Shown piece after piece: positions 25,731 to 34,015 of a stretch of 64,000 nt of DNA. The stretch is from Micromonospora yasonensis (GTDB lineage Bacteria; Actinomycetota; Actinomycetes; Mycobacteriales; Micromonosporaceae): NCBI RefSeq assembly GCF_026013475.1, contig NZ_JAPDPH010000002.1, positions 1-64,000 on the forward strand, in the 5' to 3' direction. The position numbers and the translations under genes are program-made. The notes beneath the pieces are model-generated. The model did no database searches and was not told the origin of the DNA. It saw nothing but the letters and a program-made list of their open reading frames with translations. How positions within the stretch are numbered: position 1 is the first letter of the stretch; every line of letters starts with the position of its first letter.

Positions 25731-26895
25731 TTGGCCACTCCAGCAGAACTCGGGTGCCGGCGCCAGAGGCCGAGGTCACCTCTGCCCGGCCGCCCACCGT
25801 GGACATCCGCCCGTGGATCGACTCGCGCAGCCCGTACCGGTGGGCCGGGACCGTGGCCGGGTCGAAGCCGGGACCGTCGTCGACCACCTCGACCACGACG
25901 GCGTCCCCGACCCGGGCCAGCCGCAGCGTGACGGACGCGCCCGGCGCGTGCCGGGCCACGTTCGCCAGGGCGGCGGCCGCGCTGTCGGCGAGCGCCGTGG
26001 CCACCTCCGCCGGCACCGCGCACGGCGCCAGCGCCGCGGCCACCGGCAGCTCCGGCATCCGGGCGAGGACCGTCCGCAGCCGGTCGTCCAGTGCCGGGCC
26101 GGCCGGCGGCGCCGAGCGCGCGTCGGCCAGGGTGGCGAGGGTATCCAGGTCCGCCGCGCACCGCTCGCGCAACGCGGTCGACGGGCCGGACACCGCGCCG
26201 AGCCCGACCATGGTCAGCGTGGCCAGCACCGTGTCGTGCAGGTCCCGGTTCTGCCGCCGTTCGGCCTCGCGGGCGGTCCGCGCCAGCACCGCCTGCCGGG
26301 CCAGCCGCTGGTAGTCAGCGAAGGCGGCGTCCGCCCGCCCGATCCGGCGGCGCATCACCGCGGTCATCGCCGCCGCGCACCCGGTCTGCACCAGCAGGGT
26401 GGCCGCGTGCGCCCGCGCCTCGACCGGGTTGCCAGCGGCGGCCGCGCCCCCGATGTACCCGGCGGTGACCAGCAGCCCGGCCGGAACCGACCAGCGGGCC
26501 GGTGCGGTGGCCTGGGCGTTGATCACCGTGGTGCTGGCCAGCACCGCGATCCAGCTCGCCCCGCCGGGCAGCACCTCCGGGGCGACCAGCCCGGGGATCG
26601 CCACCGCGGCGAGGGTGGTGAGCGTGACGTCGCCGGCCACCAGGGCGGGGCCGATACCGTTGCGCAGCGCACGGACCGCGTACCAGACGGACCACGCGGT
26701 GAGCGCGACGACCACCGGCACGAGGAGCGCCACCCGCACGGGCGGGGTACGCACCGCCAGGGCCACCACCGCGCCGACCAGGCCGCAGGTCAGCCGCAGC
26801 AGCGCCGGCAGGGTGGTGAAGATCAGGGTGAACGCGTCGCCGGCCGGCCGGTCCAGCGGACTCGGCGGCGAGGTCGTGGCGGCTACGGCCGGCAT
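25720..26895 (-). CDS. NarX/LiaS-type sensor histidine kinase
   Basis: 391 aa. Membrane helices occupy about 20-185. The HisKA_3 phospho-acceptor His is in RRQNRDLHDTVLATLTMVG, and the HATPase has LANVARHAPGASVTL, VVEVVDDGPGFDP and GLRESIHGRMSTVGG. It phosphorylates the LuxR-type regulator two genes down. ATG 26895 is preferred (GGAAGGA about 11 bases upstream); in-frame starts exist up to 27003. Confidence 0.88.
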   Translation of the reverse strand: MPAVAATTSPPSPLDRPAGDAFTLIFTTLPALLRLTCGLVGAVVALAVRTPPVRVALLVPVVVALTAWSVWYAVRALRNGIGPALVAGDVTLTTLAAVAIPGLVAPEVLPGGASWIAVLASTTVINAQATAPARWSVPAGLLVTAGYIGGAAAAGNPVEARAHAATLLVQTGCAAAMTAVMRRRIGRADAAFADYQRLARQAVLARTAREAERRQNRDLHDTVLATLTMVGLGAVSGPSTALRERCAADLDTLATLADARSAPPAGPALDDRLRTVLARMPELPVAAALAPCAVPAEVATALADSAAAALANVARHAPGASVTLRLARVGDAVVVEVVDDGPGFDPATVPAHRYGLRESIHGRMSTVGGRAEVTSASGAGTRVLLEWPSVD

Positions 26896-27018
26896 CGGGG
26901 GAGGTGTCCTTCCCGGCAGCGACCCGGTCGGGTCCGCGCGGCCTAGATCGACGTCGGAGAATAACATGCTCGACCGCAATTGGTCACCCTCGGTGCGCGG
27001 CACGTCGCTGGCGAAAAG

Positions 27019-27067
27019 AGGGGGCCCCTTGTTCGCGCCTGGCGTTGTACAGGGCCCCCTCCTAACA
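27019..27067. repeat. Intergenic GGGGCCCC palindromic repeat, copy 2
   Basis: A 49-bp unit differing from 301-349 at a handful of bases, with the same CGCCTGGCGTTGTA core and CCTAACA end. It lies just downstream of the methyltransferase and upstream of the kinase gene. The methyltransferase stop codon (TAG, 27062-27064 on the minus strand) is formed by the repeat's CTAACA end. Confidence 0.75.
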
Positions 27068-27874
27068 CCGGTCAGCCGTGCCTGCGACCGCGAGCAGGTG
27101 CGCGCTGGCGCCGAGCACCGCGGGGTCCTGCTCGAAGGTCTCGGCGCAGGCCACCGCGTCCGCGAAGAGTCGGTCGTCCGCGGCGGTGTCGAGCGCGTTC
27201 AGCAACGGCCAGAGGGGACCCTCCACCCCGTACAGGGCCGGCGTCGGCAGGCCCGCCGCGGTGAACTCCGCGACCACCTCCTCGGGTCGGTGGAAGTACG
27301 CGGTGGTGAAGCCGGTCTCCGGGTCGTTCACCCCGGTCTCGTACGCCCGGCGCAGCAGTCGCCAGCTGCGCTCGTCCACCCGTCCCTGCGCGGTCAGGTC
27401 GATCAGGGCCGCGTTGCGGCTGATCACCGCCGCGACCACCGGGCCGCCCGGCCGGGTGAGCCGGGCTGCCTCGCGCAGCGCGGTCACCCGGTCCGCCTGC
27501 CCGGTCAGGTGGTAGAGCGGGCCGAGCAGCAGGGTCGCGTCGACCGAGTCGTCGGGCAGCGGCAGGTCGCGGGCGTCCCCCACGGTCGCGGTGAGCCGCG
27601 GGCACCCGGCCCGGGCGGCTGCCACGTGCGCCGGCACCAGGTCGACCAGGTGCACCCGGTGACCGGCGGCGGCCAGCCAGCCCGCGTACGCGCCGGGGCC
27701 CCCGCCGACGTCGAGCACGGACGCCGGCGGTGCGGGCAGCAGCCGGGCGAGCAGGTCCCGGGTACGCCTCGCCTCCAGCCGGCCCTGCGGGGTCCGGTGC
27801 AACCGGTCCGCCTCGGCGAAGACCTCGGTGTAGTAACGCTGGATGTCCGGCTCCGCCGGTCGATGCTGCGGCAT
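27062..27874 (-). CDS. Class I SAM-dependent methyltransferase
   Basis: 270 aa. Motif I is SVLDVGGGPGAYAGWLAAAG, the acidic post-I is HLVDL, and motif II/III lies in DSVDATLLLGPLYHL and LTRPGGPVVAAVISR. The substrate is unknown. ATG 27874 has CACCAT six bases upstream and no Shine-Dalgarno. Its last codons and stop run into a dispersed repeat. Confidence 0.85.
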   Translation of the reverse strand: MPQHRPAEPDIQRYYTEVFAEADRLHRTPQGRLEARRTRDLLARLLPAPPASVLDVGGGPGAYAGWLAAAGHRVHLVDLVPAHVAAARAGCPRLTATVGDARDLPLPDDSVDATLLLGPLYHLTGQADRVTALREAARLTRPGGPVVAAVISRNAALIDLTAQGRVDERSWRLLRRAYETGVNDPETGFTTAYFHRPEEVVAEFTAAGLPTPALYGVEGPLWPLLNALDTAADDRLFADAVACAETFEQDPAVLGASAHLLAVAGTADRC

Positions 27875-27953
27875 CCGTCGATGGTGGACGAGCCGGCCCG
27901 CCCGGATCATCTCCTTTACCGGCGGGCTGGCGTCCGCCTTCTACCCTCCGGGC

Positions 27954-28403
27954 ATGACGTACCAGCCGGTCATGGTGCCGCCGCCCAGGAAGTCGAACAC
28001 GACGAAGATCGTGCTCAGCGTCGTCGGTGTGGTGCTCGCGCTCTGCTGCCTGGGCGGCGTCATCGGCGGCTTCGCCCTTTACCACGCGGTGCAGGAGGCC
28101 ACCGGCCCGGCGCGGACCACCGTGGACGCCTACGCCGGCGCCCTGGTCGCCCGCGACTACCCGACCGCGTACGGGCAGCTCTGCCGCCCGGTGCGCGACC
28201 GGGTCAGCCCGGACGAGTTCGTCCGTCAGCAGTCCGCCCGGCCGGCGCTGACCGGCTACGAGATCGTCGGCCTGAACGTCAGCAACAACAACGGGCAGGT
28301 GCGCGGGTCGGCGAGCGTCCGCTTCAGCCCGCAGGGCGGCACCGCCGAGACCCAGGTGTACCCGCTGGTCATGGAGGACGGGAGCTGGCGAATCTGCGAG
28401 TGA
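27954..28403 (+). CDS. Membrane-anchored DUF4878-like protein
   Basis: 149 aa. A short Pro-rich cytoplasmic N-terminus, one membrane helix (about 18-42, IVLSVVGVVLALCCLGGVIGG) and an external NTF2-like domain (VDAYAGALVARDYPTAYGQLCRPVRDRVSPDEF; then YPLVMEDGSWRICE). DUF4878 proteins are lipoprotein- or membrane-tethered domains of unknown role. TACCCT six bases before the ATG suggests a leaderless message. Confidence 0.8.
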   Translation: MTYQPVMVPPPRKSNTTKIVLSVVGVVLALCCLGGVIGGFALYHAVQEATGPARTTVDAYAGALVARDYPTAYGQLCRPVRDRVSPDEFVRQQSARPALTGYEIVGLNVSNNNGQVRGSASVRFSPQGGTAETQVYPLVMEDGSWRICE

Positions 28404-28448
28404 CCCGGTCCGGCCGCCCGATCCGTCGCCAGGCGGCCGGAGCGCCGG

Positions 28449-28856
28449 TCAGGCCGGGCAGTTGTGGTATGCCTCGACCCGCCACCCGGCGTCGCCGCGG
28501 GACAGCACCCAGGTCGCCCGGCGGCACCGGTCGGCGGGGAGCGTCTCCTCGCCGGGCAGCAGGAAGCCGCTGCGGCTCACCACCACCGCCGTGTCGCCCC
28601 CGACGATCCGGACGCGCTCCGGCTCGTCGATCGACGTCGAGCCCCGCAGCGGGCCGGCGAACGCCCCAGCCAGGTACCGGCGCATCTCCGCCCGGCCCTG
28701 GTGGAACACCCCGCCGGGGAGCACCACGGTGGCGTCCTCGGCGTACCGGTCGGCGAACGCGTCGGCGTCGCCCGCCGCCCAGGCCGCGACGAGAGCGTGC
28801 AGCACCTCGCGTACCTTCCGTTCGGCGCGGGTGTCGATGGTCGCGGTGTCGGTCAT
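28449..28856 (-). CDS. SgcJ/SnoaL-like (NTF2-fold) protein
   Basis: 135 aa. VREVLHALVAAWAAGDADAFADRYAEDATVVLPGGVFHQGRAEMRRYLAG is the SgcJ/EcaC NTF2-fold signature. GGAGGAG lies before the ATG. It is divergent from an ECF sigma gene that itself carries a SnoaL-like C-terminal domain. GTAGGTA elements point both ways in the shared promoter region (28889-28895 and 28953-28959), so joint regulation is plausible. Confidence 0.85.
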   Translation of the reverse strand: MTDTATIDTRAERKVREVLHALVAAWAAGDADAFADRYAEDATVVLPGGVFHQGRAEMRRYLAGAFAGPLRGSTSIDEPERVRIVGGDTAVVVSRSGFLLPGEETLPADRCRRATWVLSRGDAGWRVEAYHNCPA

Positions 28857-28990
28857 GATCGTCTCCTCCTGATCGGGAACCTCGCCGGTACCTACTCGGC
28901 GCCTCGCCCGGACTCATCGGCCCGCCGGCGATGAATTCCGGGCACCGGGGCGGTAGGTATGTGGGTGAGCGCGGCGGAGAGGGCGGAACG

Positions 28991-29959
28991 GTGAGCGTGA
29001 CCAGCGAGGACTTCGATCGACGGACCGGCCCGTACCGGCCGGAGTTGCTGGCCCACTGCTACCGGATGCTCGGCTCGGTGCATGAGGCGGAGGACCTCGT
29101 GCAGGAGACGCTGCTGCGCGCCTGGCGGGCCTTCGACCGGTACGACGACCGGCGCGCCTCGCTGCGTACCTGGCTGCACCGGATCGCCGCCAACGCCTGC
29201 CTGACCGCGCTGCGCGACCGCGCCCGCCGGCCGCTGCCGTCGGACTTCGTGGCGGCCAACCCGGACCCCGACGCGCCGATGGTGGTGGGCGAGGTGCCCT
29301 GGCTGCAGCCGCTGCCGGACGCGCTGCTCGATCCGGCCACCGTGGTGGCCGCCCGGGGCAGCCTGCGGCTCGCGCTGGTCGCCGCGATGCAACTGCTGCC
29401 GCCCCGGCAGCGGGCCATCCTGATCCTGCGCGAGGTGCTCGACTGGTCGGCCGCCGAGGTCGCCGAGGCGTTGGCGACCACCCCGGCGGCGGTGAACAGC
29501 GGCCTGCAACGGGCCCGGGCCCGGCTCGGCGCGGTGGCCGTCCACGAGGAGCAGGTCGCCGAGCCGGCCGACCCGGAGCAGCGGGCGCTGCTCGACCGGT
29601 ACGTGGCGGCGTTCGAGCGGGGCGACGTGACCGCGCTGACCCGGCTGCTCACCGACGACGCCGTGCTGGAGATGCCGCCGGTGCTCAACTGGTACGTCGG
29701 CCGGGAACGCTACGGGCGGTTCATCGCCCGGATCCTCGCGCTGCGCGGGACCGACTGGCGGCTGCTGCCCACCACCGCGAACGGGCAGCCCGCGCTGGCC
29801 GCGTACGTGCGGGACGGGGACGTCCACCTGCCGCACACCGTGCAGGTGTTCACGCTCCGCAACGGGCGGATCAGTCGCAATGTGGTCTTCCAGGACCGGG
29901 CGGTGTTCGCCGCCTTCGGGCTGACTCCCCTGCCGGCCGCCGGGGTGGCGGTCAGCTGA
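28991..29959 (+). CDS. ECF sigma factor with C-terminal SnoaL-like domain
   Basis: 322 aa. Sigma region 2 is AHCYRMLGSVHEAEDLVQETLLRAWRAFDRYD (about 20-50). Region 4 is LPPRQRAILILREVLDWSAAEVAEALATTPAAVNSGLQRAR. From about residue 205 an NTF2/SnoaL-like domain follows (LLDRYVAAFERGDVTALTRLLTDDAVLEMPP). This layout (TIGR02960 group) replaces a separate anti-sigma factor by the fused domain. GTG 28991 has GAGGGCGGAA upstream. Confidence 0.9.
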   Translation: MSVTSEDFDRRTGPYRPELLAHCYRMLGSVHEAEDLVQETLLRAWRAFDRYDDRRASLRTWLHRIAANACLTALRDRARRPLPSDFVAANPDPDAPMVVGEVPWLQPLPDALLDPATVVAARGSLRLALVAAMQLLPPRQRAILILREVLDWSAAEVAEALATTPAAVNSGLQRARARLGAVAVHEEQVAEPADPEQRALLDRYVAAFERGDVTALTRLLTDDAVLEMPPVLNWYVGRERYGRFIARILALRGTDWRLLPTTANGQPALAAYVRDGDVHLPHTVQVFTLRNGRISRNVVFQDRAVFAAFGLTPLPAAGVAVS

Positions 29960-30206
29960 CCGACCGGCGTTCGGGCTGCCGCCCTGCACACCGGCCCAGG
30001 TCGCCCGTCGCTGTCCGTCGGGCCACGATGCCGGCACGTGACGGTGTGACATCTGGCGCCGGGGCGGCGCTGAGGGGCACGGAACGAGCGCACCGGGCCG
30101 AGGACCAGCACGTCCGCGGCGTCGCCGACTGATCACTCAGCGGTGTCGGGTACGCGGTGGCCGGCCACCCCAGCCGGCCCCGGGTCGCCCCCCGGCGCGT
30201 CCGTCT

Positions 30207-30231
30207 CGTCTCCCGGCGCCGCCGGGAGACG
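30207..30231 (+). other. Hairpin in the 334-bp gap before the next gene
   Basis: Perfect 11-bp stem CGTCTCCCGGC-GCC-GCCGGGAGACG, 248 bases after the ECF stop and 63 before the next ATG. It could be a terminator or a 5' leader hairpin. I see nothing else supportable in 29960-30293. Confidence 0.5.
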
Positions 30232-30293
30232 CGCTGCTCCGGAGGCACGCCGGGCGGCAGGTCCGGATGTCCACCCCTCAACGGAGTCATCAG

Positions 30294-30803
30294 ATGTCAC
30301 AGTTCGCCCTCGCGAAACTGCTCACCCTCAAGGTCGGCACGGCGGTCCTCGCCGTCACCGCCACCGGTGGGGTCGCTTTCGCCGCCGCGACCGGCAACCT
30401 GCCCAACCCCCTCACCGACCCGAGCGCCAAGCCGTCGACGCACGCCTCGGGCAGGCCGTCCGAAGCGGCCGACCGGGGCAAGGGTCCGGCTGACGCCAAG
30501 GGCACCCCTTCGCCGAATCTGGTCGGTCTCTGCCGCGCGTACCAGGCCGGTGCCGGCGACAACCCCGGCAAGGCGCTGGCGAACCCGGCGTTCCAGGTGC
30601 TGGTCACCACCGCCGGCGACAAGGAGAAGGTGGCGGCGTACTGCGAGACGCTGCTCGCCGACGCGAAGGGCAAGCCGAGCCAGGCCGCTCGGCCGACCGC
30701 CACCCCGAGCCACCCGACGGGCAAGCCCAGCGCCCGCCCGACCACCGCCGGGACCGACACCCCGGAGGCTGGCCACAAGCCGACCGTCCGGCCGACCAAC
30801 TGA
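30294..30803 (+). CDS. Secreted Pro/Ser/Thr-rich protein
   Basis: 169 aa. A signal peptide (MSQFALAKLLTLKVGTAVLA to VAFAAA) precedes a Lys/Pro/Ser/Thr-rich chain. A small ordered core has a Cys pair: LVGLCRAYQAGAGDNPGKALANPAFQVLVTTAGDKEKVAAYC. The rest is low-complexity. I know this type as a Micromonosporaceae extracellular hypothetical; no function is assigned. ACGGAGT lies seven bases before the ATG. Confidence 0.75.
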   Translation: MSQFALAKLLTLKVGTAVLAVTATGGVAFAAATGNLPNPLTDPSAKPSTHASGRPSEAADRGKGPADAKGTPSPNLVGLCRAYQAGAGDNPGKALANPAFQVLVTTAGDKEKVAAYCETLLADAKGKPSQAARPTATPSHPTGKPSARPTTAGTDTPEAGHKPTVRPTN

Positions 30804-31058
30804 CCTCCGACGCCGGGCGGGCACACCCCCCCTCCCGCCCGCCCGGCGTCGGCATCGCGTCCCCGCGCGGATGACCAACCCCCCGGTCCTCCGCAGGGCG
30901 TCGCGATCCGCGCCCGATGGCGCGGCGAGGCGGCGGCCTGGTCCCGCGGGCCGCCGCCTCACCTCATCCGGACGGGTCGGGGTGACCGGAGCCGGCCGTA
31001 TCGTGGTCGGATGCGGAACTCGCGGCGGTCCTGGCGGCCCTGCCGCAGCCGCCACTGA

Positions 31059-31397
31059 GTGGACGTCATCCAGGCCACAGAGCTGACCTGGTCGGGCTCG
31101 CACCGCCTGGACGGCGACCTGGCCACCGCGGTCGGTGAGCTCAAGAGCCGGCCCGGCGGCGAACTCCAGGTGCACGGCAGCGGCGTGTTGGCGCAGTCGC
31201 TGATGCGCGAGGGGCTGATCGACACGTACCACCTGCTGATCTTCCCGGTGGTCCTGGGCCGCGGGCGGCGACTCTTCGCCGAGGGCGTGCCGCCGGCTGG
31301 CCTGCGCCTGACCGACACCCGCACCTCCGGCAGCGGGGTCACCATGCTGACGTACGACAGCGCCGGCGTGCCGACGTTCGGCACCGTCGGCGCATGA
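31059..31397 (+). pseudogene. Truncated dihydrofolate-reductase-family (RibD_C) protein
   Basis: Only the C-terminal half of the RibD_C fold is present: LATAVGELKSRPGGELQVHGSGVLAQSLMREGLIDTYHLLIFPVVLGRGRRLF. Intact members have about 80 more residues, with a substrate loop at the N-terminus. In the same frame an ATG at 31011, with TATCGT six bases upstream, is cut off by TGA 31056-31058. This fits deletion of the N-terminal part with the old promoter retained. It may still be translated from GTG 31059. Confidence 0.7.
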
Positions 31398-31503
31398 GGC
31401 GCGGCGGCCGATGCGCGCCGCCGTACGTAGGATCGCCGGGGCTGGCCGCGGCCCGGCCGGTGGCGGAACCCCGCCACCGGCCGCACCCGTTCTCAGCGTC
31501 GGG

Positions 31504-32685
31504 TCAGCACCGCCACACGCGTGGGCCGAGGTTCCGGTTGTCGCCGCCACTGGTCCGCGCGTGCCCGACCACCAGCCCGGTGTCGGACACGGCCGCCGCC
31601 AGGCCGGTCTGCCCGCTGGGCACGGGCAGTTCGATCGGGGCGCCGTCGCGCAGGACGGCGCCACTGGCCACGACCCAGCCCGACGCGTTGACCGACTCGC
31701 CGGGACCGTCCGTCGGCAGTTGGCTGACCTCGCCGGTCCGGAGGTTCCACAGCGCCGCCGACTGGGACGGCCACAGACCGCCCGTCGCCCAGTCGCCCCG
31801 CGTCGCGTAGGCGGCGCCGGTCTCGCCGGCCGGCACCTTCAGCTTCCGGCCGTTGCCCTTCTGGTCCCACACGTACGCCGCGATGCCGACACCGTTGCGG
31901 TACATGGTGCCGACGATCTCGCCGTCATCGGTGATGCCGAAGGCGTCGCCGTCGGTGGGCAGCGGCAACGTCACCGGGGTCGTCTGTCCCGCCTTCCAGA
32001 ACAGGATGATGCTGTCCTTGCCGCCCGAGTTGCCGCGCGGCTCCGCGTTGATGACGACGTCGCCGGCCGCGTTGATCGCCGGAGTCGGGTACACGTGCCA
32101 CTTGCCCGGCGGCATACGCAACCGCGTGTACGCGCGCTTCTCGTAGCGGAAGACGTACTCCTGTTTGGCGTTCTCCACGAGGCCGACCACGACGCCGCCG
32201 GCGTTGACGGCCGTCACCTGGACCGACTTGCCGGGTAGCGGCAACGCCTGCGGCTTCCCGTCGGTCCACAGCACCGGCCGGAAGTCCTGCCCGACCACGC
32301 TGTTGCCGATGACGTACCGCCCGGTCGGATCCACGCCGCTGGCGGTGAGGTCCGTCATCCCGGACGGCACGGGCAGTTCGGCCACCGGACACGCGCCGGC
32401 CGACGGGGTCGGCGCCGTCGACGCGGTCGCCTCCGCCGAGGCCGGCACCGACGCCGCGGCCGGGACGCTGGCCGGGGCCGTCCCCGGCCGCGCGCCCGCT
32501 GTGGTCACGATCGACGGCACCGCCAGCAGCAGGGCTGTCGCCAGCGCCACGCCTCCGGCCCCCTGAACCGAGCGGCGGCGAAAGGCGCGCCGGCGACCGG
32601 CGCGGACCAGTTCGTCGATCTCGACGCGGCTGGCCGGCACGTCGACCTCGCGCAGCCGGTCCCGCAGTTCCTGTTCCTCATTCAT
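31504..32685 (-). CDS. Membrane-anchored beta-propeller-like protein paired with a SigE-family sigma
   Basis: 393 aa. The cytoplasmic head has an RVEIDELVRAGRRRAFRRRS motif. One membrane helix follows (about 43-64), then a Pro/Ala/Ser linker and an extracellular region of repeated HAF-like blades (GVDPTGRYVIGNSVVGQDFRPVLW; FGITDDGEIVGTMYRNGVGIAAYVW). Its start overlaps the stop of a sigma-factor gene by eight bases. That layout suggests an anti-sigma or signal-receiving partner; the N-terminal head would be the sigma-contacting part. No zinc-finger anti-sigma motif is visible. Confidence 0.8.
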   Translation of the reverse strand: MNEEQELRDRLREVDVPASRVEIDELVRAGRRRAFRRRSVQGAGGVALATALLLAVPSIVTTAGARPGTAPASVPAAASVPASAEATASTAPTPSAGACPVAELPVPSGMTDLTASGVDPTGRYVIGNSVVGQDFRPVLWTDGKPQALPLPGKSVQVTAVNAGGVVVGLVENAKQEYVFRYEKRAYTRLRMPPGKWHVYPTPAINAAGDVVINAEPRGNSGGKDSIILFWKAGQTTPVTLPLPTDGDAFGITDDGEIVGTMYRNGVGIAAYVWDQKGNGRKLKVPAGETGAAYATRGDWATGGLWPSQSAALWNLRTGEVSQLPTDGPGESVNASGWVVASGAVLRDGAPIELPVPSGQTGLAAAVSDTGLVVGHARTSGGDNRNLGPRVWRC

Positions 32686-33205
32686 GACGGACTCCTCCTC
32701 CCTGTGCGAGCGTTACCGGACGTCCTGTCGCAAGGACCTCGCGCAGGGCGGCGAGGCCGCGTGAGCACTGGCTCTTGACGTTGCCCACCGAGCAGCCGAG
32801 GGCTTCCGCGGTCGCCTCGACCGACAGATCACCGAAGTAACGCAGCACCACGACGGCCCGCTGACCCCGGGGCAGCGACCGTAGCGCCGTCAAGAGCGCG
32901 TCCCGCTCCTCGACGGTGTGGTCGGCGGGGGCGGGCAGTTCCGGCAGGCGGTCGCCGAGCAGCACCTTGGACCACCCGCGCCGCCGCTCGTCGAGGTAGC
33001 GCCGGACCAGGATCCGGTGCACGTACCCGTCGAGATTGTCGGCGCCGGCGGCCCGTTTCCAGTTCACGTAGAGCGCCGTGAGCGTCGTCTGGACGATGTC
33101 GTCCGCCTGGTAGGCGTCGGCGCAGAGCAGGTACGCCGTGCGGTGCAGGCGGGGTAACCGTGCCGTCACGTACTCGACGTACTCCCGTTCGAGGTCGGGC
33201 CGCAT
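32678..33205 (-). CDS. SigE-family ECF sigma factor
   Basis: 175 aa, the usual size. Region 2: YVEYVTARLPRLHRTAYLLCADAYQADDIVQTTLTALYVNW. Region 4: LRSLPRGQRAVVVLRYFGDLSVEATAEALGCSVGNVKSQCSRGLAALRE. It is translationally coupled to the downstream propeller protein, an arrangement common in Micromonosporaceae. It directs transcription of an unknown regulon. Confidence 0.9.
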   Translation of the reverse strand: MRPDLEREYVEYVTARLPRLHRTAYLLCADAYQADDIVQTTLTALYVNWKRAAGADNLDGYVHRILVRRYLDERRRGWSKVLLGDRLPELPAPADHTVEERDALLTALRSLPRGQRAVVVLRYFGDLSVEATAEALGCSVGNVKSQCSRGLAALREVLATGRPVTLAQGGGVRHE

Positions 33206-33361
33206 CGTGCTCCCTTGATCAGCCGGCGTGGACGTTGGACTCTGGTCGTCTCTTTGTCGGCGGCGGCCGGAAGGAAGGTTGCACGGGCCGTCACTCGGTC
33301 TGCCGGTCATGGCGCTGACGGGTAGGTTGCCGGATGGAGACGGGCCACGGGGAGGGATGGC

Positions 33362-33913
33362 ATGTCGGCGCAGCGGATGGTTCTGGTCATTCCGGGTAGC
33401 GGTGGCTGCTGGCATGTGCCGCACCAGTTCTTCGCCGCCGAGGCGGCGCAGGCACGCGGCGCGCGCCTGCATCACCTGTCCTGGCACGGCGAGATGCCAC
33501 CCGAGCCGGCGGCCCGGGGCCCGTGGGTCGTCCCGCAGATCGCGGCGGCGCTGCGCGAACTGACCGATCCGCTGGTCATCGCCAACTCGCTCGGCACCCT
33601 GGCCGCGGATCTCGCCGCCGGTGAGGGGCTGCCGGCCATCTGGCTCACCCCGTTGCTGCACCGCCCGGAGGTGGTCGACGGCCTGCGCCGGGCCACCGCG
33701 CCCTTCCTGCTGATCGGCGGCACGGCGGACCCCAGTTGGCGGCCGGGCCTGGCTCATGAGCTGTCGCCGTACGTGTGCGAAGTGGTGGACGCCGATCACG
33801 GGCTCCGCGTGCCAGGGCCGCTCGCGAGGTCGGCGGCCGTGCTGGGCGAGATCGCCACGGCGGTGGAGGACTTCCTCGACCAGGTGCTCTGGCCCGCACC
33901 ACCCGCCGGGTAG
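33362..33913 (+). CDS. Alpha/beta-hydrolase-fold protein
   Basis: 183 aa. VLVIPGSGGCWHVPHQFF carries the oxyanion turn, VIANSLGTLAADLA the nucleophile elbow, and LLIGGTADPSWRP plus VVDADHGLRVPG the acid and His. It is small, with no lid domain. The substrate is unknown. GGGAGGG lies just upstream of the ATG. Confidence 0.8.
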   Translation: MSAQRMVLVIPGSGGCWHVPHQFFAAEAAQARGARLHHLSWHGEMPPEPAARGPWVVPQIAAALRELTDPLVIANSLGTLAADLAAGEGLPAIWLTPLLHRPEVVDGLRRATAPFLLIGGTADPSWRPGLAHELSPYVCEVVDADHGLRVPGPLARSAAVLGEIATAVEDFLDQVLWPAPPAG

Positions 33914-33986
33914 TGCCGCAACCTTCCGCTGCACGACCGGACCGACGAAGCCGTGCGGCACGAGTTCGTCGCCCGCTCCGCTTTCG

Positions 33987-34009
33987 ATCAAATCAGTTTG
34001 ATGTATTCT
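33987..34009 (+). promoter_or_regulatory. ArsR-type operator and promoter of the arsR-arsC fusion gene
   Basis: ATCAAA-TCAG-TTTGAT (33987-34002) is a perfect palindrome just upstream of TATTCT (34004-34009). The ATG follows six bases later, so the mRNA should be leaderless. The AT-rich palindrome in the -35/-10 spacer is typical of ArsR/SmtB operators and implies autorepression. Confidence 0.7.
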
Positions 34010-34015
34010 CGACTC

